DNA of 64,000 bases from contig MBPM02000073.1 of NCBI GenBank assembly GCA_001695595.3, positions 310,001 to 374,000 of the forward strand. Direction: 5' to 3'. Position numbers and translations under genes: made by a program. This document shows, piece after piece, positions 35,730-48,806 of the stretch (position 1 is its first letter; each line of letters opens with the position of its first letter). The notes beneath the pieces are model-generated. The model worked only from the letters and a program-made list of their open reading frames with translations. It was not told the origin of the DNA and searched no databases. The stretch comes from Plasmopara viticola. Lineage: Eukaryota; Oomycota; Peronosporomycetes; Peronosporales; Peronosporaceae.

Positions 35730-37144
35730 TGTACTCATCTAATGGCGCTTCCACCGATCGATGATAAATTAAAAGGCTCTCACGGTCGCTTTGATCACCC
35801 TTGTGACTGGAATCGGACGTACGGCTTACTAGACGGTAGCCGAGGGCTGCTTCAAGCCAAGTGCGAATGCAAGCACCTTTTGACCCATCCACCGATTGGA
35901 ATTGCTTGGTATTGGATGGCGAGCTGAGTAGGGCAGCAGAAGGCGAGATAGTCATGTTTCGTTCGCCTGAAAAGCTCTGCAATAAATAGACCCAGGTGAC
36001 CGCACCGTCGTCGCTCGATCCAGAGCAGACAAACAAACTTCTTCACCAGCTGCCTCAAAACAGAATGTTCGCTTGGTTTCATCTCTAAAAAGCGTACAGA
36101 CAGCATGTCATCGTGCAACTGAACATCTCCACGTGGCTTGTCAAAACTGCTACTGCAGCGATGCCCACTTCTCTCTTGTTGCTACCTTCGTTTTCTTAAT
36201 CAGTACAAAATATCGTCGTTTCCACCTCTTCACAAAACTAGCAAGTTGAGTCTCATTTGCGCGATCAAGACTCTTCTTCATGACATTCGCCTGCTTGTAA
36301 GGCAGCCACTGCTTATCAACTCTCGGTCAATACGTATCGACGACGAGCTTCCCGTCCATCTTTGCGATTGTTGTTCGAATGTCTCGAATTTTACTCGGTA
36401 TTTCATGTAAACATATTTCATAAAGTCTCGTGATCTGGTACGCACTCTGACTTTTAAATAGGAACTTCTCGCCAAGCCAAAGCTCTCCACGAAAACTTCT
36501 TACTGCCCAACTGTCGGTGGGTTCGTTGTACGTCCTCTGCGGTCTGCACCACACATCACATATTCGTGCTCCTCTACGTCGTACTTGCCGCCCACAAACT
36601 TGGCTGTTAGCTCCTCCTTCGTCATGATTTTTACTTCGACATCCATCCGATCCGCGCTGCTTTTCTACATTTGGACTTTTTGTGTGTGTATCAACAGTCA
36701 ATCGAATACTGAGAAGGTTGTGTAGGGGTGTTATAAAAAGTGGGTTGTAAAGTGGGTAAAGAAAACGGTGGGTAGCGGCTCCCGAATTTTACTAGAAACT
36801 CATTCGTTAATGAGCTTCACCTGAACGAACGCAAGCGGAAAGTTCAATAGAACGTGGCATTCTTTCGTTAGCAGCGATCGATATAATTAAAAATTGTGCT
36901 TGGTAACTATGACAAGACGAAATTGAATCATAGACTGCAGTCTTTTTCCATCAAAAAAACAAAGCAACTGGTTCGAACGAGTAAACCAACTTAGAAGAAC
37001 AATATATTTTATTGTTACTAAAGCATTACGATATTCCGGTTTTGGTTTCTCTTGAGTTTTGGCTTTCAACGAGCCAACTTGTCTTGCTTGAATGGTTTGA
37101 AAGGTGGATTCCACGACGCTTGATGACCTCGGGAACCACGATGG

Positions 37145-37264
37145 TTAATGTGGCCTATACCAGATTGTAGGAGTGGGAGAACTTGCTTGCGGTAAGGACA
37201 TGACCCCATGACCTGTGGCCAGGATGTTCGCTAGAATAAGCACAAAACCGCAGAATCGACGCAT
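37145..37264 (-). CDS. array leader ORF, 39 aa, unit 5
   Basis: Open and same length as the unit 4 copy. Confidence 0.35.
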   Translation of the reverse strand: MRRFCGFVLILANILATGHGVMSLPQASSPTPTIWYRPH

Positions 37265-37376
37265 GCTTCACCACTTGCAGTGCAAAAAGAAAAATGGGCT
37301 CCTGGTCGTTCTTCACTGCAGAAACGCATTTACTTAGAAGATTTGCCAACTAAGATGGGCAACAATCACATGAGAG

Positions 37377-37581
37377 AGTTGGTATTACACCGCTGAGTGC
37401 ATGGGGGACAGGTAAAAGACGACACAAGAATATGGACAGGATTACGGTTAGGTGATGACGACAAAGGCTGACGTCACTGGAAGGACTTTATTAAATGACG
37501 CAAATAGAGCTTCTATAAAGGATCCCGAAGGGTAGGCTTAGAAGTGGCAATAGCGAATCTCGCTCACGCATCTTTCCAACA
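37377..37581. mobile_element. solo LTR in array (unit 5)
   Basis: Shortened version flanked by GAGAG on both sides. Confidence 0.75.
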
Positions 37582-38209
37582 GAGAGCGACAAGATGCGAA
37601 AGAAAAGAGGCGAGTAAAAACTCTGGTAGGCTATCCATGTTTGCAAAGCTTTCGTATAACATGGAATGCCGGTAGTATACTCCTGATTACGCGAGCTTTC
37701 GCAAGGTCGTACCTGTCGCGAGGTCCAATGCCGTCTAAAAATTTTTTTATCTAGCAATGCTTTTTTACTGCGACATTAAACTACTGCGCCTTTTGCACTT
37801 TAATGTCCTACAAAGCACGGCTTCACATTCATCTTTACATCACGATTGGTCGCATAAACCATCGACATATGGTCCACACGACAAGATATCCATGAGCAGC
37901 CGCTTTGATACAGAACAAACTTTAAGGCAATCAATTTGACGAAGGAGTGTGGTCTTTATCGCTAGAGTCTTAAGAGCGGTACATTTTACTATCGAAGACT
38001 TTTAGCCACTTTCAGAAATATATCTACCTCAATCTTTTTGAGGGCTACGCGCTTGTCACAGTACATTGCGTTGCTTTGTCACTCTCTCGACTGGACTGGT
38101 GGTGTGACGCTTTAAGTGGACGCTCTAATTCGGTGCTTAAGCGCACACGCTGAGTAAAATCATTGTTTTATGTTCCGATGCGAAAAAATTGACCGATACT
38201 CAAATTGTC

Positions 38210-38275
38210 ATCTCAAATTTTAACTGAACATGAGCTTTTTGCCAATGAAGCTCATGTTCAGTTAAAATTTGAGAT
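38210..38275. repeat. perfect 28-bp inverted duplication (hairpin)
   Basis: The arms 38210-38237 and 38248-38275 are exact reverse complements with a 10-bp spacer (TTTGCCAATG). The left arm is native unit sequence; the right arm and spacer copy are extra relative to all other units. Confidence 0.9.
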
Positions 38276-39703
38276 CAACGTGATCAAGTGTAAGAATTTA
38301 TTCTTTTGTAGATGAAGGCTAGTGATTACTGTACGAGTGCTTTGTTTGTTGCGACCTGGAGAAGTAGAGCTAACGTTATTATTTTTAATTGACCAGCGCA
38401 CGCACGGTCCAAAGTCATTTAAAATCTAAATTAGTAATTACAATATTTCCCTCTAAGAGGTGATATGGCGGAAAAGGAGACTGTCGCACAGTCTGAAGCA
38501 CCGCAAATACTAAAAAGTGGCAGGATACCTGGTTCGCGTTGATGACGACTTTGCTGCTACCGACAAAGACTTTATAATCATATGCGACGGCGCCATGAAT
38601 TTAAAGCTTTAACATACCGCCATAAGCTTATGTACTTATCGTTTGTGAAGTCTAGTAAACAAAATGTGAAATGTAACATTTTCGGCATCACTGACTTTTG
38701 GCTACAGCATTTTATTTAGGTGAGGGAGTCTTCATTGTCTTTACTACCTGATAGCAAACACACCATCTCACTAAACGACAATCCAAAAGGTCCAATGCCG
38801 TCTCAAAATATCTAGCAATGCTATTCATTGCGACATTGTACTACTGCGCCTCATTGTCCTACAAAGTACGCCCCCATTCGTCGCATAAACCATACGACAA
38901 GGACAAATGTGAGCAGCCGCTCTGATAAGGGGGAGTATCTGTTGTCTTTACTACCTGATAGCAAACACATCATCTCGATTCTATCCACTTAACGGCAATT
39001 CAAGGAGTCCAACGCCATCTTTAAATGTTTAGCAATGTGTCTTACTCCTAAAGTAATAGCAAATAGTAATCCGGAGTATGCGATGCAATTGAATCATTCT
39101 TTGAAGTTTTTTTTTTTACGATCGGAAATGAATAGCGTCCTATGTAAACCGACAGTCATCTAAATCATTGCATCAGCTTTAGCAGCTGTACCACTTTTGA
39201 TTTTGTTGACCATTTCTGAAGCTGAACCGGGAGCGAAGATTCTGATAGTAATATGTTGTAGAATTACAGCATTGTGCATTGGCGCAATATGTGTTGTACT
39301 CATCTAATGGCGCTTCCACCGATCGATGATAAATTAAAAGGCTCTCACGGTCGCATTGATCACCCTTGTGACTGGAATCGGACGTACGGCTTACTAGACG
39401 GTAGCCGAGGGCTGCTTCAAGCCAAGTGCGAATGCAAGCACCTTTTGACCCATCCACCGATTGGAATTGCTTGGTATTGGATGGCGAGCTGAGTAGGGCA
39501 GCAGAAGGCGAGATAGTCATGTTTCGTTCGCCTGACAAGCTCTGCAATAAATAGACCCAGGTGACCGCACCGTCGTCGCTCGATCCAGAGCAGACAAACA
39601 AACTTCTTCACCAGCTGCCTCAAAACAGAACGTTCGCTTGGTTTCATCTCTAAAAAGCGTACAGACAGCATGTCATCGTGCAACTGAACATCTCCACGTG
39701 GCT

Positions 39704-39849
39704 TGTTAACATTACACCGCTGAATGCATGTTGAACAGGTGGATGGCTTTACAGTAATTACAAGTACGTCACAATTAGTAATTACATATGGTAGCCATTC
39801 ATTGGTCAGGATAAATATATTCACTTCGGTTTTTACTTTCTTCTTAACA
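39704..39849 (+). repeat. 5' LTR of copia element 3
   Basis: 146 bp, same version as elements 1 and 2; no partner LTR remains. Confidence 0.88.
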
Positions 39850-39897
39850 GGTTAACAGCCGCAAACAACAGCCTCGCATCACCACACCGTCACCGCC

Positions 39898-42800
39898 ATG
39901 ACTACCAAGCGCACCGAAGTCCTCCTAGGAGATGGTAACTACTACCATTGGGAGTTCAACATGAGAATGGCCCTCGCAAGAAAAGGGCTGCTGGGACACA
40001 TTATGGGCGCGAAGGGCGAGAGCGAAATAACGGAGACGTGGCTCGTGAATGACGCCAAGGCATTGGGTATAATTGCCCAGGGCGTCGAGATACAACACCA
40101 GACCAAGATACGGTCTGCTACTCGTGCCTTGGAGGCATGGGGAACGCTTCGCGATTTCTACCATCGTTCCACTTTACACAACCGTGTCACGATGACACGG
40201 CGCCTTCATGAGTTTAAGATGGAGAGTGGCACTCGCATGGTGGAACATCTGGACGCGTTCGATGAGCTGGTCGTGGGACTCCAGATGACGGGAGAGCCGG
40301 TGGATGAATCAAGACAGCTAGTGGTGCTTCTGAGCAGCTTGCCGGCGGAATATGAAATAATATCTTCTATCGTGGAGAACGCCAAGGACATCACTCTGAT
40401 CGAAGTCAAGGAGAAGCTGTTGAAGGAGTCAGACAGACTACAGAAGAAGGAAGCAAGTGAGAAAGCGTTTCGAGCCACATACAATGATGGACGGATCAAG
40501 GGCAGACGAGGAAGTGGCCGCAAGGATTACGCGCCACGCAAGGGCGGCGGTTTTCGGGGAAAATGCTTCAATTGTGACCAGACTGGTCATATGAAGCGGG
40601 ACTGCCCAGCTGCTGAGAACCGTTCCAGAAACCGTTATTGCGGTAATGATGCAGTGTTTGCTGTGGGGATGAGCAATCAGTAAGCTGGCTGATCGACAGT
40701 GGTGCGACTTCACACATGACCCCTCACCGAAGTGACTTGATCGACTTCAAGCAACTTAAAGACGACATCAAGGTAACAATTGCTGATGGCAGAAAGTTAC
40801 GCGTCGAAGGAGCTGGAACAGTGAAGCTTATCGGCTTAGATGGAAGACGCATATCGATGATGGAAGTGCTGCTTATCCCTGGACTTGACAGACGTCTACT
40901 GTCGGTGGGAAAGCTTGCCGAACGTGGACTAAGTGTGGAGTTTCAGCGTGCTTCGTGCATCATTTGGGACAAGAACGAAGCTTTGGCAACTGGGACAAGA
41001 AATGGGAAAGCTTACACACTGGATTGTCAGCAAGAGGAGGCACGATTGGTGCAATACTCGGGAGTTGATAGTCAGTGGGAGTTATGGCACGCTCGCATGG
41101 GACATCCAAGTGAGGACGTTTTAATGAAAACTATGCGATCCACAGAAGGTATTCCTGCGCTAAAACAAGGTATCAAGACCCTGTGTGGTGGATGCATGAA
41201 GGGCAAGCAGACGATCGAAGCCTTTCCAGGACGCTCCATGACAAAGACATCGCGTGTATTGGAGTTAGTTCACACAGACGTGATGGGACCCATGAAGACA
41301 CTTTCAAAAGGAGGTGCTAAATACATTTTGACGTTTGTGGATGATTATTCACGATATGTGGTGGCTTACTTTCGGGCAAAGAAGAGTGAAGTTGCCGACA
41401 AGATCAAGATGTTTAAAGCACTGCATGAGAATCAGTGGGGAACCCGTATCAAGTGCCTGCGTTCGGACAACGGAACGGAGTTTGTCAACAAGACAGTTAC
41501 GAATTTATGTCAGCGGAACGGTATCATACATCAGCGTACAGTACCATACAGTCCCCAACAAAATGGTATTGCAGAACGAATGAAACGTACGATAATAGAA
41601 AAGGCACGGAGCATGCTACACTACAAGTGTGTTCCGACATGTTGGTGGGCAGAGGCAGTAAGCACTGCGGTGTACCTGATCAACCGCTCTCCTAATACAA
41701 TGCACCCAAATAACACCCCATATGAACTGGGATTTAAGATGAAGCCACGGATGGATCATCTTAGGGTGTTTGGGTCTCATGGATATGCTCACGTTGATCA
41801 AGTGAAGAGGACGAAGCTCGAAGCCAAAAGCTTCAAGTGCATGTTCCTTGGTTATGCCGAAGACACCAAGGGGTACCGAGTTTACGATTTGGAGAAAGAC
41901 ATGATATCAGTATCACGGTCGGTGAAGCTGGACGAGCGTGAAGTGGGCGGCATTTATGAGACACACCCGCCCAAACAAATAAAAGTGATACACGTTACCA
42001 AAGACAACGATGAAAGTGCTGTGTCCGGGCCGACGGAACACCAACAAGATCAAGATGAACTTATGGAGGGTGAAGGAGAAGATGAAATTCCAGATGCTCC
42101 AATGAATGAAGAGGAGTCCGACACAAATGAGTCAAGGATCGAGATGCTTCGATTACCGACCTCAGTACACTCTGAGCTGACAGAGTACAGACCTCCTACA
42201 CTGGATGCACAGGAAGATCGATTGGTATTTCGACCGCAAGTGGAACGTTCAAGGCGTACAAATGAACCAATGTTATTGCTGGAAAACGGATCAGATGCCG
42301 ATGAAAGTCTGGGAGGAAGCGAAGGACCACCATCTTCAAAGCGTGCAAGGATTGATGAAGACGGCCTGATAGCTGAAGCTATTCTCGCTTACGCTGTGAG
42401 TGTTGGTGAAGAATCAGACTTGCCTACCACGTATGCGCAGGCAATGTCTAGTGATGAGGCAGAACAGTGGCGACAAGCGATGGACGCCGAATTGCAGTCG
42501 CATCACAAAAAACAAAACATGGACACTCGTTCCACGAGAATCAATTGGACGTACGATTGGATGCCGCTGGGTCTTTGCTAAGAAGCGTGACCAGAATGGA
42601 TGTGTTGTGCGCTACAAAGCACGATTGGTGGCTAAAGGTTTCAAGCAGAAATACGGCGTGGATTTCTTCGAGACTTACTCTCCAGTGGCCAACATGAACT
42701 CAATTCGAGTTGTACTCGCAGTGTGTGCGGTATTAGGCTACAAAATGGAACAGCTGGACGTCGACACCGCCTTTCTCAACAGTGTACTGTCGGATCGTGT

Positions 42801-43820
42801 TCACATGGAAGTTCCAATTGGTGTTAAGGGAGCTCAAGGATTTGCGTGTCAGCTGAACAAAGCTATATATGGTCTCAAGCAAGCTGCAAGCGCTTGGAAC
42901 AAGACAATCGACCACGTCTTTAAGAAGAACGATTTTAAAAGTTGTGGAGCGGATCAATGCGTCTACGTGAAGAAAGTGGAAGAAGGTTTTGTGTACGTAT
43001 GTCTTTATGTCGATGATATGATCATTGCAGCCAAGACGAGCGACGAGATTCTAGAGGTCAAGGGGATGCTTAAAAGTGTTTTCAAGATGAAGGATCTCGG
43101 TATGGCGAAGTTCATCTTGGGCATGGAGATCGACCACGACATGACAGCTTCCACACTAATGATCAAGCAAACACGCTACATTAGCGACGTGGCTGAGCGA
43201 TTTGGGCAGAAAAACGCCAAGAACGTCGACAATCCGTGTACGTCCGGTCTCAAGCTGTCAACATCACAGTCACCAAGTACAGAAGCTGAGCGTTCAGAGA
43301 TGCGGTCAAGACCATACCGCTCACTAATTGGATGTCTGCTATATGTTACAACTTGCACTCGGCCGGACGTCGCATACATCGTGACACAACTGTCTCGATT
43401 TCTGGAAAAACCGGGGTTACCACATTGGAACGCCGCAATTCATGTATTGCGCTACTTAAATTCGACACGTCATCATGGGATCGTTTATCAAAGAGGGACG
43501 GGAAAGGTGATTGTTGAAGCTTTTTCGGATGCTGACTGGGGTAGCAACACCGATGACAGACGGTCTGTCTCAGGTGTGTTGATCAACATTGGTAAAGCTC
43601 CGGTTGTATTCAAGTCCAAGTATCAGAGAACAGTTGCACTAAGTTCCGCAGAAGCAGAGTATATGGCGCTCAGCTTGTGCACACAAGAAGTACTTTGGGC
43701 GCGCGCAATGCTCAAGGACATGGGTCAAGAACAAGTGGGAGGCACGCAAATATGGGAAGACAATCAAGGTGCGATAGCTTTGGCAAACAATGCGGGCTAC
43801 CACGCACGTACAAAGCACGT
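39898..43820 (+). pseudogene. copia gag-pol with two frameshifts and missing C-terminus
   Basis: Gag opens at 39898. A missing G near 40671 (GTGGGGATG against GTGGGGGATG) breaks the frame just before the protease motif. An extra A near 42510 breaks it again at the start of the reverse-transcriptase domain, and the frame resumes to YVDD and RNase H until the truncation. The integrase catalytic motifs and the CCHC knuckle are intact. Compared with element 2, the knuckle keeps its histidine (TGHMKRDC). Confidence 0.88.
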
Positions 43821-44826
43821 TGTCAAAACTGCTACTGCAGCGATGCCCACTTCTCTCTTGTTGCTACCTTCGTTTTCTTAATCAGTACAAAATATCGTCG
43901 TTTCCACCTCTTCACAAAACTATCAAGTTGAGTCTCATTTGCGCGATCAAGACTCTTCTTCATGACATTCGCCTGCTTGTAAGGCAGCCACTGCTTATCA
44001 ACTCTCGGTCAATACGTATCGACGACGAGCTTCCCGTTGATCTTTGCGATTGTTGTTCGAATGTCTCGAATTTTACTCGGTATTTCATGTAAACATATTT
44101 CATAAAGTCTCTTGATCTGGTACGCACTCTGACTTTTAAATAGGAACTTCTCGCCAAGCCAAAGCTCTCCACGAAAACTTCTTACTGCCCAACTGTCGGT
44201 GGGTTCGTTGTACGTCCTCTGCGGTCTGCACCACACATCACATATTCGTGCTCCTCTACGTCGTACTTGCCGCCCACAAACTTGGCTGTTAGCTCCTCCT
44301 TCGTCATGATTTTTACTTCGACATCCATCCGATCCGCGCTGCTTTTCTACATTTGGACTTTTTGTGTGTGTATCAACAGTCAATCGAATACTGAGAAGGT
44401 TGTGTAGGGGTGTTATAAAAAGTGGGTTGTAAAGTGGGTAAAGAAAACGGTGGGTAGCGGCTCCCGAATTTTACTAGAAACTCATTCGTTAATGAGCTTC
44501 ACCTGAACGAACGCAAGCGGAAAGTTCAATAGAACGTGGCATTCTTTCGTTAGCAGCGATCGATATAATTAAAAATTGTGCTTGGTAACTATGACAAGAC
44601 GAAATTGAATCATAGACTGCAGTCTTTTTCCAATAAAAGAACAAAGCAACTGGTTCGAACGAGTAAACCAACTTAGAAGAACAATATATTTTATTGTTAC
44701 TAAAGCATTACGATATTCCGGTTTTGGTTTCTCTTGAGTTTTGGCTTTCAACGAGCCAACTTGTCTTGCTTAAATGGTTTGAAAGGTGGATTCCACGACG
44801 CTTGATGACCTCGGGAACCACGATGG

Positions 44827-44946
44827 TTAATGTGGCCTATACCAGATTGTAGGAGTGGGAGAACTTGCTTGCGGTAAGGACATGACCCCATGACCTGTGG
44901 CCAGGATGTTCGCTAGAATAAGCACAAAACCGCAGAATCGACGCAT
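44827..44946 (-). CDS. array leader ORF, 39 aa, unit 6
   Basis: Open and same length as the unit 4 copy. Confidence 0.35.
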   Translation of the reverse strand: MRRFCGFVLILANILATGHGVMSLPQASSPTPTIWYRPH

Positions 44947-45058
44947 GCTTCACCACTTGCAGCGCAAAAAGAAAAATGGGCTCCTGGTCGTGCTTCACTG
45001 CAGAAACGCATTTACTTAGAAGATTTGCCAACTAAGATGGGCAACAATCACATGAGAG

Positions 45059-45263
45059 AGTTGGTATTACACCGCTGAGTGCATGGGGGACAGGTATAGG
45101 ACGACACAAGAATATGGACAGAATTACGGTTAGGTGATGACGACAAAGGCTGACGTCACTGGAAGGACTTTATTAAATGACGCAAATAGAGCTTCTATAA
45201 AGGATCCCGAAGGGTAGGCTTAGAAGTGGCAATAGCGAATCTCGCTCACGCATCTTTCCAACA
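45059..45263. mobile_element. solo LTR in array (unit 6)
   Basis: Shortened version flanked by GAGAG on both sides. Confidence 0.75.
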
Positions 45264-48200
45264 GAGAGCGACAAGATGCGAAAGAAAAGAGGCGAGTAAA
45301 AACTCTGGTAGGCTATCCATGTTTGCAAAGCTTTCGTATAACATGGAATGCCGGTAGTATACTCCTGATTACGCGAGCTTTCGCAAGGTCGTACCTGTCG
45401 CGAGGTCCAATGCCGTCTAAAATTTTTTTTTTATCTAGCAATGCTTTTTACTGCGACATTAAACTACTGCGCCTTTTGCACTTTAATGTCCTACAAAGCA
45501 CGGCTTCACATTCATCTTTACATCACGATTGGTCGCATAAACCATCGACATATGGTCCACACGACAAGATATCCATGAGCAGCCGCTTTGATACAGAACA
45601 AACTTTAAGGCAATCAATTTGACGAAGGAGTGTGGTCTTTATCGCTAGAGTCTTAAGAGCGGTACATTTTACTATCGAAGACTTTTAGCCACTTTCAGAA
45701 ATATATCTACCTCAATCTTTTTGAGGGCTACGCGCTTGTCACAGTACATTGCGTTGCTTTGTCACTCTCTCGACTGGACTGGTGGTGTGACGCTTTAAGT
45801 GGACGCTCTAATTCGGTGCTTAAGCGCACACGCTGAGTAAAATCATTGTTTTATGTTCCGATGCGAAAAAATTGACCGATACTCAAATTGTCATCTCAAA
45901 TTTTAACTGAACATGAGCTTTTTGCCAACGAACATCAACGTGATCAAGTGTAAGAATTTATTCTTTTGTAGATGAAGGCTAGTGATTACTGTACGAGTGC
46001 TTTATTTGTTGCGACCTGGAGAAGTAGCGCTAACGTTATTATTTTTAATTGACCAGCGCACGCACGGTCCAAAGTCATTTAAAATCTAAATTAGTAATTA
46101 CAATATTTCCCTCTAAGAGGTGATATGGCGGAAAAGGAGACTGTCGCACAGTCTGAAGCACCGCAAATACTAAAAAGTGGCTAGATACCTGGTTCGCGTT
46201 GATGACGACTTTGCTGCTACCGACAAAGACTTTAGGATCATATGCGACGGCGCCATGAATTCAAAGCTTTAACATACCGCCATAAGCTTATGTACTTATC
46301 GTTTGTGAAGTCTAGTAAACAAAATGTGAAATGTATTATTTTCGGCATCACTGACTTTTGGCTACAGCATTTTATTTAGGTGAGGGAGTCTTCATTGTCT
46401 TTACTACCTGATAGCAAACACACCATCTCACTAAACGACAATCCAAAAGGTCCAATGCCGTCTCAAAATATCTAGCAATGCTATTCATTGCGACATTGTA
46501 CTACTGCGCCTCATTGTCCTACAAAGTACGCCCCCATTCGTCGCATAAACCATACGACAAGGACAAATGTGAGCAGCCGCTCTGATAAGGGGGAGTATCT
46601 GTTGTCTTTACTACCTGATAGCAAACACATCATCTCGATTCTATCCACTTAACGGCAATTCAAGGAGTCCAACGCCATCTTTAAATGTTTAGCAATGTGT
46701 CTTACTCCTAAGGTAATAGCAAATAGTAATCCGGAGTATGCGATGCAATTGCATCATTCTTTGAAGTTTTTTTTTTTACGATCGGAAATGAATAGCGTCC
46801 TATGTAAACCCACAGTCATCTTAATCATTGCATCAGCTTTAGCAGCTGTACCACTTTTGATTTTGTTGACCATTTCTGAAGCTGAACCGGGAGCGAAGAT
46901 TCTGATAGTAATATGTTGTAGAATTACAGCATTGTGCATTGGCGCAATATGTGTTGTACTCATCTAATGGCGCTTCCACCGATCGATGATAAATTAAAAG
47001 GCTCTCACGGTCGCATTGATCACCCTTGTGACTGGAATCGGACGTACGGCTTACTAGACGGTAGCCGAGGGCTGCTTCAAGCCAAGTGCGAATGCAAGCA
47101 CCTTTTGACCCATCCACCGATTGGAATTGCTTGGTATTGGATGGCGAGCTGAGTAGGGCAGCAGAAGGCGAGATAGTCATGTTTCGTTCGCCTGAAAAGC
47201 TCTGCAATAAATAGACCCAGGTGACCGCACCGTCGTCGCTCGATCCAGAGCAGACAAACAAACTTCTTCACCAGCTGCCTCAAAACAGAACGTTCGCTTG
47301 GTTTCATCTCTAAAAAGCGTACAGACAGCATGTCATCGTGCAACTGAACATCTCCACGTGGCTTGTCAAAACTGCTACTGCAGCGATGCCCACTTCTCTC
47401 TTGTTGCTACCTTCGTTTTCTTAATCAGTGCAAAATATTGTCGTTTCCACCTCTTCACAAAACTAGCAAGTTGAGTCTCATTTGCGCGATCAAGACTCTT
47501 CTTCATGACATTCGCCTGCTTGTAAGGCAGCCACTGCTTATCAACTCTCGGTCAATACGTATCGACGACGAGCTTCCCGTTGATCTTTGCGATTGTTGTT
47601 CAAATGTCTCGAATTTTACTCGGTATTTCATGTAAACATATTTCATAAAGTCTCTTGATCTGGTACGCACTCTGACTTTTAAATAGGAACTTCTCGCCAA
47701 GCCAAAGCTCTCAACGAAAACTTCTTACTGCCCAACTGTCGGTGGGTTCGTTGTACGTCCTTTGCGGTCTGCACCACACATCACATATTCGTGCTCCTCT
47801 ACGTCGTACTTGCCGCCCACAAACTTGGCTGTTAGCTCCTCCTTCGTCATGATTTTTACTTCGACATCCATCCGATCCGCGCTGCTTTTCTATATTTGGA
47901 CTTTTTGTGTGTGTATCAACAGTCAATCGAATACTGAGAAGATTGTGTAGGGGTGTTATAAAAAGTGGGTTGTAAAGTGGGTAAAGAAAACGGTGGGTAG
48001 CGGCTCCCGAATTTTACTAGATACTCATTCGTTAATGAGCTTCACCTGAACGAACGCAAGCGGAAAGTTCAATAGAACGTGGCATTCTTTCGTTAGCAGC
48101 GATCGATATAATTAAAAATTGTGCTTGGTAACTATGACAAGACGAAATTGAATCATAGACTGCAGTCTTTTTCCATCAAAAAAACAAAGCAACTGGTTCG

Positions 48201-48369
48201 AACGAGTAAACCAACTTAGAAGAACAATATATTTTATTGTTACTAAAGCATTACGATATTCCGGTTTTGGTTTCTCTTGAGTTTTGGCTTTCAACGAGCC
48301 AACTTGTCTTGCTTGAATGGTTTGAAAGGTGGATTCCACGACGCTTGATGACCTCGGGAACCACGATGG

Positions 48370-48489
48370 TTAATGTGGCCTATACCAGATTGTAGGAGTG
48401 GGAGAACTTGCTTGCGGTAAGGACATGACCCCATGACCTGTGGCCAGGATGTTCGCTAGAATAAGCACAAAACCGCAGAATCGACGCAT
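48370..48489 (-). CDS. array leader ORF, 39 aa, unit 7
   Basis: Open and same length as the unit 4 copy. Confidence 0.35.
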   Translation of the reverse strand: MRRFCGFVLILANILATGHGVMSLPQASSPTPTIWYRPH

Positions 48490-48601
48490 GCTTCACCACT
48501 TGCAGTGCAAAAAGAAAAATGGGCTCCTGGTCGTGCTTCACTGCAGAAACGCATTTACTTAGAAGATTTGCCAACTAAGATGGGCAACAATCACATGAGA
48601 G

Positions 48602-48806
48602 AGTTGGTATTACACCGCTGAGTGCATGGGGGACAGGTAAAAGACGACACAAGAATATGGACAGGATTACGGCTAGGTGATGACGACAAAGGCTGACGTC
48701 ACTGGAAGGACTTTATTAAATGACGCAAATAGAGCTTCTATAAAGGATCCCGAAGGATAGGCTTAGAAGTGGCAATAGCGAATCTCGCTCACGCATCTTT
48801 CCAACA
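48602..48806. mobile_element. solo LTR in array (unit 7)
   Basis: Shortened version; the right flank reads GAGAG-TGAC. Confidence 0.75.

Larger units (their letters stand above)
30909..38938 (+). repeat. array unit 5 with copia insertion 2
   Basis: The copia element sits at exactly the same site and orientation as in unit 4. The unit also carries a private 28-bp inverted duplication at 38210-38275. Confidence 0.85.
39704..43820 (+). mobile_element. Ty1/copia element 3, 3'-truncated (in unit 6)
   Basis: The 5' LTR (39704-39849) starts TGTTAACA directly after array sequence ending CACGTGGCT. At 43820 the element stops inside RNase H (after TKHV), and array sequence resumes at TGTCAAAAC with no base of the site missing or duplicated. 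The last part of RNase H, the 3' LTR and one target-site duplication are gone. It is independent of elements 1 and 2: different site, opposite orientation. Confidence 0.9.
38939..46588 (+). repeat. array unit 6 with truncated copia insertion 3
   Basis: About 3.53 kb of unit sequence interrupted by a 3'-truncated copia element in plus orientation (39704-43820). The site used in units 4 and 5 is empty here (39286-39310). Confidence 0.85.
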
